Below, piece after piece: positions 15,643 to 23,505 of a DNA stretch of 41,093 nucleotides. The stretch is from assembly GCF_000156195.1 (NCBI RefSeq), contig NZ_GG688318.1, forward strand, positions 346,810 to 387,902, written 5' to 3'. Each line of letters opens with the position of its first letter. The stretch's first letter is position 1. The DNA comes from Bacteroides finegoldii DSM 17565 (GTDB taxonomy: Bacteria > Bacteroidota > Bacteroidia > Bacteroidales > Bacteroidaceae). Position numbers and translations under genes: made by a program. Under the pieces are notes generated by a model, which was given only the letters and a program-made list of their open reading frames with translations, made no database searches and was not told where the DNA came from.

Positions 15643-16932
15643 ATGAAACAAGAAATTAAGCCCGCTACCGGACGTCTCGGCGTGTTGGTAGTTGGAGTGG
15701 GTGGAGCAGTTGCTACCACAATGATTACGGGTACACTAGCCTCTCGCAAGGGACTGGCAAAACCGATAGGATCTATTTCACAGTTGGCTACTATGCGCAT
15801 GGAAAACAATGAGGAAAAACTTATCAAAGATGTTGTACCTTTGACAGATTTGAATGACATTGTTTTCGGAGGTTGGGATATTTTCCCGGATAACGCATAC
15901 GAGGCTGCTATGTATGCAGAAGTCTTGAAAGAAAAAGACCTGAACGGAGTAAAAGACGAATTGGAAGCCATCAAGCCAATGTCGGCAGCTTTCGATCACA
16001 ATTTTGCTAAACGTCTGAATGGTACTTATATCAAGAATGCTGCTACCCGTTGGGACATGGTAGAACAACTCCGTCAGGATATCCGTGACTTTAAGGCTGC
16101 TAACAACTGCGACCGCATCGTTGTTCTTTGGGCTGCCAGCACAGAAATCTACGTTCCGTTGTCTGACGAACATCAGTCACTCGCTGCTTTGGAAAAAGCA
16201 ATGAAGGAGAATAATACGGAAGTTATTTCTCCGAGTATGTGTTACGCTTATGCTGCTATTGCAGAAGGTGCTCCGTTTATTATGGGTGCTCCTAACTTGT
16301 GCGTAGATACTCCGGCTATGTGGGAATTCTCTAAAAAGATGAATGTGCCTATCTCAGGAAAAGACTTCAAGAGTGGTCAGACTTTGATGAAGACTGTATT
16401 GGCTCCGATGTTCAAGACTCGTATGTTGGGTGTGAGCGGTTGGTTCTCTACCAATATATTGGGTAATCGTGATGGTGAAGTGCTTGATCAGCCGGAAAAC
16501 TTCAAAACAAAAGAAGTCAGCAAGCTGTCTGTAATCGATACTATCTTCGAACCTGAAAAATTCCCCGATCTTTACGGAGATGTTTATCATAAGGTACGTA
16601 TCAACTACTATCCTCCTCGCAAAGACAACAAAGAAGCATGGGACAATATCGACATCTTCGGATGGATGGGCTATCCGATGGAAATCAAGGTAAATTTCCT
16701 TTGCCGTGACTCTATCCTTGCTGCTCCTATCGCGCTCGACCTTGTATTGTTCAGCGATTTGGCAATGCGTGCAGGTATGTGTGGCATCCAGACTTGGTTG
16801 TCATTCTTCTGCAAGAGCCCGATGCATGATTTTGAACACCAACCGGAACACGACTTGTTCACTCAATGGAGAATGGTAAAACAGACATTGCGTAACATGA
16901 TTGGTGAAAAAGAACCTGATTATTTGGCTTAA
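15643..16932 (+). CDS. ino1: myo-Inositol-1-phosphate synthase
   Basis: The 429-aa protein belongs to the NAD-dependent inositol-3-phosphate synthase family, which makes inositol phosphate from glucose 6-phosphate. The NAD-binding loop GVGGAVATT lies at 20-28, after LGVLVVGV. Later motifs of the family include NGTYIKNAATRWDM, the catalytic-domain stretch GKDFKSGQTLMKT and LDLVLFSDLAMRAG. The length fits the compact bacterial form. It is the first gene of a six-gene operon, 18 bp before the nucleotidyltransferase. In B. thetaiotaomicron the corresponding synthase supplies the headgroup for inositol phospholipids and sphingolipids, from memory of published work. The enzyme is cytoplasmic. Confidence 0.95.
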   Translation: MKQEIKPATGRLGVLVVGVGGAVATTMITGTLASRKGLAKPIGSISQLATMRMENNEEKLIKDVVPLTDLNDIVFGGWDIFPDNAYEAAMYAEVLKEKDLNGVKDELEAIKPMSAAFDHNFAKRLNGTYIKNAATRWDMVEQLRQDIRDFKAANNCDRIVVLWAASTEIYVPLSDEHQSLAALEKAMKENNTEVISPSMCYAYAAIAEGAPFIMGAPNLCVDTPAMWEFSKKMNVPISGKDFKSGQTLMKTVLAPMFKTRMLGVSGWFSTNILGNRDGEVLDQPENFKTKEVSKLSVIDTIFEPEKFPDLYGDVYHKVRINYYPPRKDNKEAWDNIDIFGWMGYPMEIKVNFLCRDSILAAPIALDLVLFSDLAMRAGMCGIQTWLSFFCKSPMHDFEHQPEHDLFTQWRMVKQTLRNMIGEKEPDYLA

Positions 16933-16950
16933 ATAGGAAGATATAATAGA

Positions 16951-17670
16951 ATGAAATATGCGTTAATAGCCGCAGGGCAAGGTTCTCGCCTTGTCTCTGA
17001 AGGGGTGAAGGTTCCTAAACCGCTTGTACAAGTGGGGGGGACTCCTCTATTAAGCCGATTATTTCGCATTTTCCTTGATAATGATGCAGAGTCTATCTGC
17101 ATCATTATTAATGAAGAAATGTCCGAAGTTCGTTGTTTTTTGGAACAACAACAGCGACAACTACCCATACCTCTGAATGTGATTGTAAAATCCACTCCCG
17201 ATTCTTTCCATAGTTTTTATGAACTCATGCCTTATCTGCAAGGCGAAGGAAAATTCTGTCTGACAACGGTAGACCCGATCTTTCGTGAAGCAGAGTTTGC
17301 TGATTATATTCGTACTTTTCGTGCTGATGAATCTGCTGATGCTTTGATGGCTGTTACGGATTATATTGACGACGAACGTCCTCTTTATGTCAAGACAGCG
17401 GATAATTTGCGGATTACGGGATATGCCAGTGAGGCTTATGACGGCTTGCGTTATATATCGGGAGGAATTTATTGTATGAATCAGCGTGCTTTGGCACAGT
17501 TGCCTTTAGCGATGGAGGCAGGAGTTTCCCGTATGCGCGGTTTCCAGCAATATCTGGTTGATGCCGGTTTGCAGTTGCGGGCTTACCCATTCTCAAAAGT
17601 AATAGACATAGACCATGCGGCGGATGTGAAGAAAGCCGAACTTTTTTTAGATGAACAACTGATTAAATGA
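16951..17670 (+). CDS. Nucleotidyltransferase of the inositol-lipid operon
   Basis: The 239-aa protein has the nucleotidyl-transferase fold of sugar-phosphate NTP transferases and MobA. The nucleotide loop AAGQGSRL (7-14) and PKPL with K23 are visible, as are metal-binding aspartates in TTVDPIF and VIDIDH. Placed directly after inositol-phosphate synthase, it may activate inositol phosphate or another headgroup as a CDP or other NDP derivative, as the archaeal/thermophile inositol-phosphate cytidylyltransferases do. The substrate cannot be read from the sequence. The phosphatidyltransferase downstream may instead use CDP-diacylglycerol, leaving this enzyme for a later decoration. Its stop overlaps the next start (ATGA, 17667-17670). 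Confidence 0.8.
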   Translation: MKYALIAAGQGSRLVSEGVKVPKPLVQVGGTPLLSRLFRIFLDNDAESICIIINEEMSEVRCFLEQQQRQLPIPLNVIVKSTPDSFHSFYELMPYLQGEGKFCLTTVDPIFREAEFADYIRTFRADESADALMAVTDYIDDERPLYVKTADNLRITGYASEAYDGLRYISGGIYCMNQRALAQLPLAMEAGVSRMRGFQQYLVDAGLQLRAYPFSKVIDIDHAADVKKAELFLDEQLIK

Positions 17671-18539
17671 GATCCTTGATTTTTGCGGGAATACAGCGAT
17701 ATTCTCTTTTTTCACCCAATCATGTCGGCAATGATGCCGCCATCTTTTCGGCTGTTGCCCAGTATTTGAAAGAAAATGGTCATCAGGTGAATATGTATAC
17801 GGAACAGGAATTCCTGACTAATTCGTTGAAAGGCGAGAAGTATATATTTACCATGATGCGTAGTAAGGCTTCTGTGCGGAAGTTGCAGAAGTTGGAAGAA
17901 AAAGAGGATTGCTTTGCGGTCAATTCCGGACATGGTATCGAGAATTGCACACGTGAGCGAATGACTACTCTGCTGCTTGAAAATCAGATTTCTCACCCTC
18001 GAAGTTTGATATGGGATACGAATGATGGTGTCCCCGAAGCATTGATAAAACCTGTATTTGAGCCTTGTTGGTTGAAACGTGCGGACTTTCATGCCATTCA
18101 TCGTGAAGATGTAACGTTTGTACGTACTTCTGCCGAATTGCAGGAGGTCATTGCAGAATATGCTTTGCGTGGTATCGAACGTGTGGTGATTAATGAGCAT
18201 TTGAAAGGTGATTTGGTTAAATTCTATGGAGTAGCCGGTACTGATTTCTTCTATTGGTTTTATCCGCAGGAGGGTAATCATAGCAAATTTGGCCTTGAAG
18301 AGATTAATGGTGCTCCGTCTGGCATTCCTTTCTCGGAAGAGGGGTTGCATCAACTTTGCAGTGATGCGGCGAAAGTGCTGGATGTGACGGTATATGGTGG
18401 CGACTGTATCGTAGCACCGGATGGAACGATTCGTATCATTGATTTTAACGATTGGCCTAGTTTTGCTCCTTGTCGTCAGGAAGCGGCGAAGGCGATTGGT
18501 GGAATTATCATAAGAAAAGTAGAGAACGTAGGATTATGA
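17667..18539 (+). CDS. ATP-grasp fold protein of unknown substrate
   Basis: The 290-aa protein shows ATP-grasp hallmarks. A lysine-containing ATP-contact strand (WLKRAD, K137) and an adenine/hinge strand (VVINEHLKGD, E177 to D182) are followed by FYGVAG. The C-terminal metal-binding strand is GGDCIVAPDGTIRIIDFNDWPSF, with D246, D259 and N261. The N-terminal 100 residues form a pre-ATP-grasp domain with a FTMMRS motif. The fold includes carboxylate-amine ligases and also inositol-phosphate kinases of the ITPK type. In this operon it might phosphorylate an inositol or ligate an amino acid to a headgroup; that is inference. ATGA overlaps join it to both neighbours, so a shared pathway is likely. 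Confidence 0.72.
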   Translation: MRSLIFAGIQRYSLFSPNHVGNDAAIFSAVAQYLKENGHQVNMYTEQEFLTNSLKGEKYIFTMMRSKASVRKLQKLEEKEDCFAVNSGHGIENCTRERMTTLLLENQISHPRSLIWDTNDGVPEALIKPVFEPCWLKRADFHAIHREDVTFVRTSAELQEVIAEYALRGIERVVINEHLKGDLVKFYGVAGTDFFYWFYPQEGNHSKFGLEEINGAPSGIPFSEEGLHQLCSDAAKVLDVTVYGGDCIVAPDGTIRIIDFNDWPSFAPCRQEAAKAIGGIIIRKVENVGL

Positions 18540-19441
18540 ATAATGAAGTAAGTGCAAAAGGGCTGGAGGCAACCTTGAAGTCTACTGATACGGAAGAATG
18601 GATCGACTTGTTGTTCTACCGTCCTATCGGTTATCGTTGGGCTCTTCTGTTTCGTCGTTTGGGAGTTACTCCTAACGCTATCACCATAGCTTCTATCTTT
18701 TTGGGGATAGTTGCCGGTATATTGTTTTATTATAATGACCTGCTGATAAATATAATAGGTATGTGTTTGCTCGTTTGGGCGAATATGTATGACAGTGCTG
18801 ACGGACAGTTAGCACGTATGACTGGGCAAAAGTCTGAAATTGGTCGTATTCTGGATGGAGTATCCGGTGATTTTTGGTTTATTTCTATTTATGTAGCTAT
18901 CTGTTTACGACTGACACCGGAATGGGGGTATTGGATTTGGCTATTGGCTGCGGTAGCAGGATTTTCGCATAGTAAGCAGGCGGCTATGGCGGATTATTAC
19001 CGGAATGTGCATCTTTTCTTCTTGAAAGGGAAATACGGCAGTGAGTTGGATAATTCCGTGCAACAACGCGAGTTGTATCTTTCGTTGTCATGGAAGAAAG
19101 ACTTGGTGCGGAAAACATTCCTTTGGTTTTATACGGGTTATACGCATTCGCAGGAACAATTCTCTCCGGCTTTCCAGCGTTTTTTTGCAGCGTTACGTGC
19201 GAAATATGGCGAAGTATATCCGCAAGAGGTTAGAAACCGTTTTCGTGAAGGTAGTCTTCCATTAATGAAATACACCAATATTCTTTCATTCAATACACGT
19301 GTTATCGTGTTGTTTATTTCGTTATTGGTCAATCTGCCTTGGATTTATTTTGTCTTTGAACTGACCGTACTTAACGGATTACTGATATATATGATATGTC
19401 AGCACGAGCGGTTGTGCAGACAAATGTACCAAAACTTATAA
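18536..19441 (+). CDS. CDP-alcohol phosphatidyltransferase (likely phosphatidylinositol-phosphate synthase)
   Basis: The 301-aa membrane protein starts at ATG 18536, overlapping the previous stop; an upstream in-frame ATG at 18470 would lie inside that gene. It carries the CDP-OH-P transferase motif: D86-x2-D89-G90-x2-A93-R94-x8-G103-x3-D107. The last aspartate, normally three residues further on, is here four residues on (D112; G111 occupies the usual place). Several membrane helices surround the motif, and the region 155-260 is a soluble-looking insertion. By position it probably joins inositol phosphate to a CDP-activated lipid, giving phosphatidylinositol phosphate. The next gene starts 5 bp after its stop. 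Confidence 0.87.
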   Translation: MNNEVSAKGLEATLKSTDTEEWIDLLFYRPIGYRWALLFRRLGVTPNAITIASIFLGIVAGILFYYNDLLINIIGMCLLVWANMYDSADGQLARMTGQKSEIGRILDGVSGDFWFISIYVAICLRLTPEWGYWIWLLAAVAGFSHSKQAAMADYYRNVHLFFLKGKYGSELDNSVQQRELYLSLSWKKDLVRKTFLWFYTGYTHSQEQFSPAFQRFFAALRAKYGEVYPQEVRNRFREGSLPLMKYTNILSFNTRVIVLFISLLVNLPWIYFVFELTVLNGLLIYMICQHERLCRQMYQNL

Positions 19442-19446
19442 TATTT

Positions 19447-20436
19447 ATGAAGAGTCGTTTTAGAAACATTTTCCTTGTGTTTGGCATTGTAGCTGTTGTT
19501 ATCATGCTTTTCACTTTTGATGTATCTTATGAGGAGTTGTTGAACAATCTGAAGCGTGCGGGGATTTATCTGCCGTTGGTGTTGTTGCTGTGGCTGGTTA
19601 TCTATGCCATTAATGCTCTTTCGTGGTATATTATTGTGCGTAGCGGGGGAAAAGTATCTTCATTGACTTTCTCTAAGTTGTATAAATTTACGGTCTCCGG
19701 ATTTGCTATCAACTATGTTACTCCGGTGGGACTGATGGGAGGGGAGCCTTATCGTATCATGGAACTTACTCCCTACGTAGGAGTGGAACGTGCTACTTCG
19801 TCGGTCATCCTTTATGTAATGATGCACATTTTCTCGCATTTCTGTTTATGGTTGAGCGCTGTCGTAATTTATGCGGTGTTCTATCCTGTCAGTTGGGAAA
19901 TGGGGATTGTGCTGGGATTGGTAACGGTTTTCTGTTTGCTGTTGAGTATCCTGTTTGTGAAGGGATACCGTCATGGGATGGCAGTGGCTTGTGTCCATTT
20001 GGGAAGTAAAATACCGTTTCTGAAGAAATGGGTTATCCGTTTCTCGGAGACTCATAAGGCGAAACTGGAAAATATAGATAGCCAGATTGCCTTGTTACAT
20101 CGTCAAAAGAAAAGTACATTTTATAGTGCGTTGTTTTTGGAATATCTCGCACGTGTTGTTAGTTGTATGGAAGTATGGCTTATATTGAATGTGCTTACTA
20201 CTAATGTCAGTTTTGTGAGTTGCGTTTTGATTTTGGCATTCTCTTCCTTACTGGCCAATTTATTGTTTTTCTTGCCTATGCAGTTAGGAGGCCGTGAAGG
20301 CGGATTTGCTTTGGCGGTAGGTGGTTTGTCCCTGTCGGGAGCCTATGGTGTATATACAGCACTGATCACCCGTGTTCGCGAATTATTCTGGATTGTGATA
20401 GGTCTTGCATTAATGAAGATAGGAAATAAAAAATGA
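19447..20436 (+). CDS. Flippase-like / LPG-synthase-TM (UPF0104) membrane protein
   Basis: The 329-aa protein has about eight transmembrane helices and the conserved stretches FAINYVTPVGLMGGEPYRI and LPMQLGGREGGFALAV. These typify the lysylphosphatidylglycerol-synthase TM region family, also called UPF0104 and often annotated flippase-like. No lysyl-transferase domain is fused to it. Such proteins are often encoded beside lipid or polyprenyl-linked glycan genes. Here it could move the inositol lipid across the inner membrane. I take the start at 19447 and not at 19396, because the earlier ATG lies within the upstream gene and its extra residues are hydrophilic. The stop overlaps the HAD gene (ATGA). 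Confidence 0.82.
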   Translation: MKSRFRNIFLVFGIVAVVIMLFTFDVSYEELLNNLKRAGIYLPLVLLLWLVIYAINALSWYIIVRSGGKVSSLTFSKLYKFTVSGFAINYVTPVGLMGGEPYRIMELTPYVGVERATSSVILYVMMHIFSHFCLWLSAVVIYAVFYPVSWEMGIVLGLVTVFCLLLSILFVKGYRHGMAVACVHLGSKIPFLKKWVIRFSETHKAKLENIDSQIALLHRQKKSTFYSALFLEYLARVVSCMEVWLILNVLTTNVSFVSCVLILAFSSLLANLLFFLPMQLGGREGGFALAVGGLSLSGAYGVYTALITRVRELFWIVIGLALMKIGNKK

Positions 20437-21149
20437 TAGATAAAGATAAGATAAAAGCGGTTGCTTTTGATTTTGGCGGAACGCTTGACTCGCCTTTTTT
20501 GCATTGGATGGATATTTACATTCATCTTTATACGATGAAGTTGAATCTTCCTTTGACAAAAGAAAATTTTCGAGATTCGTATGTGTATGCGGAGCGGATG
20601 ATGGAGCAATTGCAACTAGTAAAGCCCGAACATTCCCTGCTTGAGACGCAGGCATTTAAGACCGACTTACAGTTTAAAAGTCTGATAGAACGTGGCGTTT
20701 TGCCGGATACACCGGAGAATAGGGAGGGGTTGCCTTTAAAAGCAGCCCGCCTTGTGACGGATTATTCATCGGATTATGTGGTCGCATCCCGTACTGTACT
20801 TGATGAGTTACATCGCTCATACACCCTGTTGCTTGTTTCCAATTATTATGGAAATCTTAAGAAGATTGTAACGGATTTGGGAATTGTATCTTATTTTCAC
20901 TCTATCACAGATTCGACGCTTGAAGGTGTACGTAAGCCTGATCCTTCCTTGTGGAAACGGGCAATTGACCGTGCCGGATTTGCCTATGAAGAAGTGCTGG
21001 TTGTCGGTGACTCGATGAAAAATGACATTCAACCGGGATTGTCTCTTGGTTGTCAGGTTGTTCAAGGTTGTCCGGAAGGCAGAACAGGAGAAGTCGGTAT
21101 ACCTTTTATTACCCGTTTATCGGAGCTTCCGGCATTGCTTTCTATATAG
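20433..21149 (+). CDS. HAD-family phosphatase (candidate PIP phosphatase)
   Basis: The 238-aa protein has the HAD fold. Motif I is D13-F-G-G-T-L-D19, with nucleophile D13; the usual acid/base aspartate two residues later is glycine. Motif II is LLLVSNYYG, motif III the lysine in GVRKPDPSLW, and motif IV GDSMKNDIQPG. A helical cap lies between about 22 and 110. HAD members with a DxGxx motif I are known and some are active phosphatases. As the last gene of the inositol operon it is a natural candidate to remove the phosphate from phosphatidylinositol phosphate. A terminator follows at 21161. Confidence 0.83.
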   Translation: MIDKDKIKAVAFDFGGTLDSPFLHWMDIYIHLYTMKLNLPLTKENFRDSYVYAERMMEQLQLVKPEHSLLETQAFKTDLQFKSLIERGVLPDTPENREGLPLKAARLVTDYSSDYVVASRTVLDELHRSYTLLLVSNYYGNLKKIVTDLGIVSYFHSITDSTLEGVRKPDPSLWKRAIDRAGFAYEEVLVVGDSMKNDIQPGLSLGCQVVQGCPEGRTGEVGIPFITRLSELPALLSI

Positions 21150-21160
21150 TTTCAATAATA

Positions 21161-21192
21161 AAACGGCGTCTCGTTGCAACGAGGCGCCGTTT
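21161..21192. terminator. Bidirectional terminator
   Basis: Arms 21161-21176 and 21177-21192 are complementary at every position but one wobble. The hairpin lies between two convergent genes, the HAD phosphatase and rng. A/T-rich sequence on both sides (AATAATAAAA to the left, TTTCT to the right) lets it serve both strands. Confidence 0.75.
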
Positions 21193-21198
21193 CTCTGT

Positions 21199-22773
21199 CT
21201 ATTTGATTTCGATTTCTTCCTTCATATCGATTTCCTCTCCATGTGTATCGTAGAATACATATTGTAGGAAAGCGAGTTTCTGACTTGGAATAACCTTAAT
21301 ACCGAATCCGTATTTCATCTGCCATTTCCGTTTCAGAGAAACGAGTCCCTGATTGATATAGGCGGCAACATACGGATGGACATGTAACGAGAATTTCTTA
21401 ACCTTCAGTTTGTTGACCAGGTAGTCAATTTTACTCTCCAAAGTGTCCGTAAAGAGAATGGACGATTTGATAGTGCCCTTGCCGAAGCAAGTAGGACAAG
21501 TTTCGGTCGTGTTGACGTCCATTGCCGGACGCACACGTTGGCGTGTAATCTGCATCAGCCCGAATTTGCTGAGCGGCAGAATATTATGCCGTGCCCTGTC
21601 TTTTTGCATATTGGCACACATACGTTCATAAAGCTTCTGACGGTTTTCGGCTTCATTCATGTCAATGAAGTCGACGACAATGATACCACCCATATCTCTT
21701 AATCTCAATTGGCGTGCCAGCTCATCGGCGGCTCCAAGATTTACTTCGAGTGCGTTACCTTCCTGCCCGTTGGCATTCTTGGTGCGGTTGCCGCTATTCA
21801 CGTCTACTACGTGAAGCGCCTCAGTGTGCTCAATAATCAGATAGGCACCACTCTTGTAAGAGATTGTTTTACCAAACGATGATTTAATCTGTTTGGTGAT
21901 ACCAAAATTGTCGTAAATGGGAAGTTGGCCTTTGTACAGTTTTACGATATTGGCCCGGTCGGGCGCAATTAATGTTACGTAATCTTTAATTTCATTGTAC
22001 ACGGCCTCGTCGTTGACGTGGATGTTCTCAAAAGAAGGGTTGAAGAGGTCGCGCAACAAACCTACGGCGCGGCTGGTTTCTTCATAAATCAACGTCGGAT
22101 ACTTGGTGGCTTTCTGTACTTTCACCATTGCATCTTCCCAATGTTTGATCAGGACTCTAAGCTCTCCGTCGAGTTCGGCTACGCGTTTTCCTTCTGCTAC
22201 GGTACGGACAATGACACCGAAGTTTTTCGGCTTGATACTCATCAGCAGTTGTTTCAGACGGGCGCGTTCTTCGCTCGATTTAATTTTTTGTGATACGGAA
22301 ACCTTGTCATTGAAAGGGATGAGTACGAGATAGCGCCCTGCAAACGAAATTTCGGATGTCAGTCGCGGTCCCTTAGTGGAGATCGGTTCCTTTACGATTT
22401 GCACCACTACTTCTTGTCCCACCTTGAGTGTGTTGGATACAGTCCCATCCTTGTCGAGGTCGGGAAGCAGGGTTGCCTTGCTGATGGAGTTCAGCTTCTT
22501 TTTGTCGCTTAAAGTCTGCTTTACAAACTTTTCGAGTGAGTTAAATTGAGGACCCAAATCTAAATAATGGAGGAAAGCGTCTTTCTCGTAACCAACGTCC
22601 ACAAAGCATGCATTCAGTCCGGGCATCAATTTCTTGATACGTCCTAAATACATATTGCCCACAGAAAAGGAAATATTTCTTCCTTCGCTTTGAAGTTCCA
22701 CCAAGCTCTTATCTTCGAGAAGAGCGATGGAAACCTCTTTAGGCTGTACGTCAACTACTAGTTCACTTGTCAC
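21199..22773 (-). CDS. rng: Ribonuclease G (RNase E/G family)
   Basis: The 524-aa protein spans the RNase G catalytic core: an S1 domain near residues 37-130 (SVGNMYLGRIKKLMPGLNACFVDVG), and the DNase I-like subdomain with metal-binding aspartates D324 (VVDVNSG) and D368 (VVDFIDM). The Zn-link CPTCFGKG follows, then the small C-terminal domain. No long unstructured scaffold tail of the RNase E type is present. The enzyme makes 5'-end-sensitive cuts in rRNA precursors and mRNA. The start is a GTG at 22773, with no in-frame ATG close by. The gene lies downstream of the HU operon on the same strand but is separated from it by a terminator. Confidence 0.95.
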   Translation of the reverse strand: MTSELVVDVQPKEVSIALLEDKSLVELQSEGRNISFSVGNMYLGRIKKLMPGLNACFVDVGYEKDAFLHYLDLGPQFNSLEKFVKQTLSDKKKLNSISKATLLPDLDKDGTVSNTLKVGQEVVVQIVKEPISTKGPRLTSEISFAGRYLVLIPFNDKVSVSQKIKSSEERARLKQLLMSIKPKNFGVIVRTVAEGKRVAELDGELRVLIKHWEDAMVKVQKATKYPTLIYEETSRAVGLLRDLFNPSFENIHVNDEAVYNEIKDYVTLIAPDRANIVKLYKGQLPIYDNFGITKQIKSSFGKTISYKSGAYLIIEHTEALHVVDVNSGNRTKNANGQEGNALEVNLGAADELARQLRLRDMGGIIVVDFIDMNEAENRQKLYERMCANMQKDRARHNILPLSKFGLMQITRQRVRPAMDVNTTETCPTCFGKGTIKSSILFTDTLESKIDYLVNKLKVKKFSLHVHPYVAAYINQGLVSLKRKWQMKYGFGIKVIPSQKLAFLQYVFYDTHGEEIDMKEEIEIK

Positions 22774-22859
22774 TGTTTTGTTTCCTTATTATTGATTGAA
22801 TCTCATTTGTACGAACAACTATTTTAACAAATTGTTCATTTTGAGTTAACTACTTAAAC

Positions 22860-22903
22860 AAAGAACAAACTTGAAAGACATTAGCTTCGCAAGTTTGTTC
22901 TTT
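22860..22903 (-). terminator. Hairpin after the HU / small basic protein operon
   Basis: The arms AAAGAACAAACTTG (22860-22873) and CAAGTTTGTTCTTT (22890-22903) are a perfect 14-bp match with a 16-nt loop. The hairpin lies just after the small-protein stop (22930) and before rng. On the minus strand the stem is followed by only a short T-containing run (GTTTAAG). Confidence 0.6.
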
Positions 22904-22929
22904 ATTTCTGTGTGATCCAGACCTAAAAA

Positions 22930-23022
22930 TTATTTTTTGCTTTTATGTCTGTTCTTTCTTAATCTTTTTTTACGCTTGTGCGTAGACATTTTATGTCTTT
23001 TTTTCTTTTTTCCGCTTGGCAT
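22930..23022 (-). CDS. AURKAIP1/COX24-domain (mS38-like) small basic protein
   Basis: This 30-aa gene encodes MPSGKKKKRHKMSTHKRKKR and ten more residues, with over half lysine, arginine and histidine. The pattern MPSGKK, KRHK, THKRKKRLRKNRHK is the short Bacteroidetes form of the AURKAIP1/COX24 (DUF1713) domain. In mitochondria this domain is ribosomal protein mS38, bound near the decoding centre, so a role as a small-subunit ribosomal protein is likely. It starts 34 bp after the HU gene on the same strand and is followed by a terminator. It is easily missed because of its size. Confidence 0.85.
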   Translation of the reverse strand: MPSGKKKKRHKMSTHKRKKRLRKNRHKSKK

Positions 23023-23056
23023 AGCTTCACATTTTATGGGTTAATACTCTTGTTTA

Positions 23057-23332
23057 TTATTTCTTTACTGAAATTGTAAATGTCTTAGCCGGTTTGAAAG
23101 CCGGAATGTTGTGCTCAGGGATAATGATAGTAGTATTCTTTGAAATATTACGAGCAGTTTTCTGTGCTCTTTTTTTCACTACGAAACTACCAAATCCACG
23201 TAAATACACATTTTCATCGTTAGACAAAGAATCTTTTACGGCATCCATGAAGGCTTCTACTGTAGTAAGAACTGTCTGCTTATCAATCCCAGTTTTCTTT
23301 GTAATCTCGTTTACAATATCTGCTTTAGTCAT
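23057..23332 (-). CDS. HU-family DNA-binding protein
   Basis: The 91-aa protein matches the HU/IHF fold throughout. It has N-terminal helices (MTKADIVNEITKKTGIDKQTV), the GFGSFVVKKRAQKTARN region that leads into the DNA-grasping beta arms, and a C-terminal FKPAKTFTISVKK. It bends and compacts DNA as a dimer. The usual arm motif GRNPxTG is replaced by ARNISKNT with IIIPEHNIPAFKP, as in many Bacteroidetes paralogues. It is first in a two-gene operon with the small mS38-like protein. Confidence 0.93.
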   Translation of the reverse strand: MTKADIVNEITKKTGIDKQTVLTTVEAFMDAVKDSLSNDENVYLRGFGSFVVKKRAQKTARNISKNTTIIIPEHNIPAFKPAKTFTISVKK

Positions 23333-23384
23333 TTTTCCTTAAAAAAAAATATTATTACTATGTTATTGCTAATTTTTTGGACTG

Positions 23385-23392
23385 CAAATATA
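23385..23392 (-). promoter_or_regulatory. -7 box of the HU operon
   Basis: TATATTTG on the minus strand matches TAnnTTTG exactly, 52 bp before the HU ATG. The leader is A/T rich with a run of nine T residues on the minus strand near 23341-23349. Confidence 0.55.
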
Positions 23393-23478
23393 TAGCTTTT
23401 TAAGCTCCTAAAAAAATATATTCTACACATTTTTCTAAAAAAAATGGTTGCATAGAGGTTTCTTAGAACCAAAAGAGT

Positions 23479-23486
23479 TACTTTTG
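23479..23486 (+). promoter_or_regulatory. -7 box of mutY
   Basis: TACTTTTG matches TAnnTTTG exactly. Transcription would begin near 23493, leaving a very short leader if the ATG at 23506 is used and about 30 nt if the ATG at 23524 is used. Confidence 0.5.
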
Positions 23487-23505
23487 TCGGAAAAAAGATA
23501 TACTG

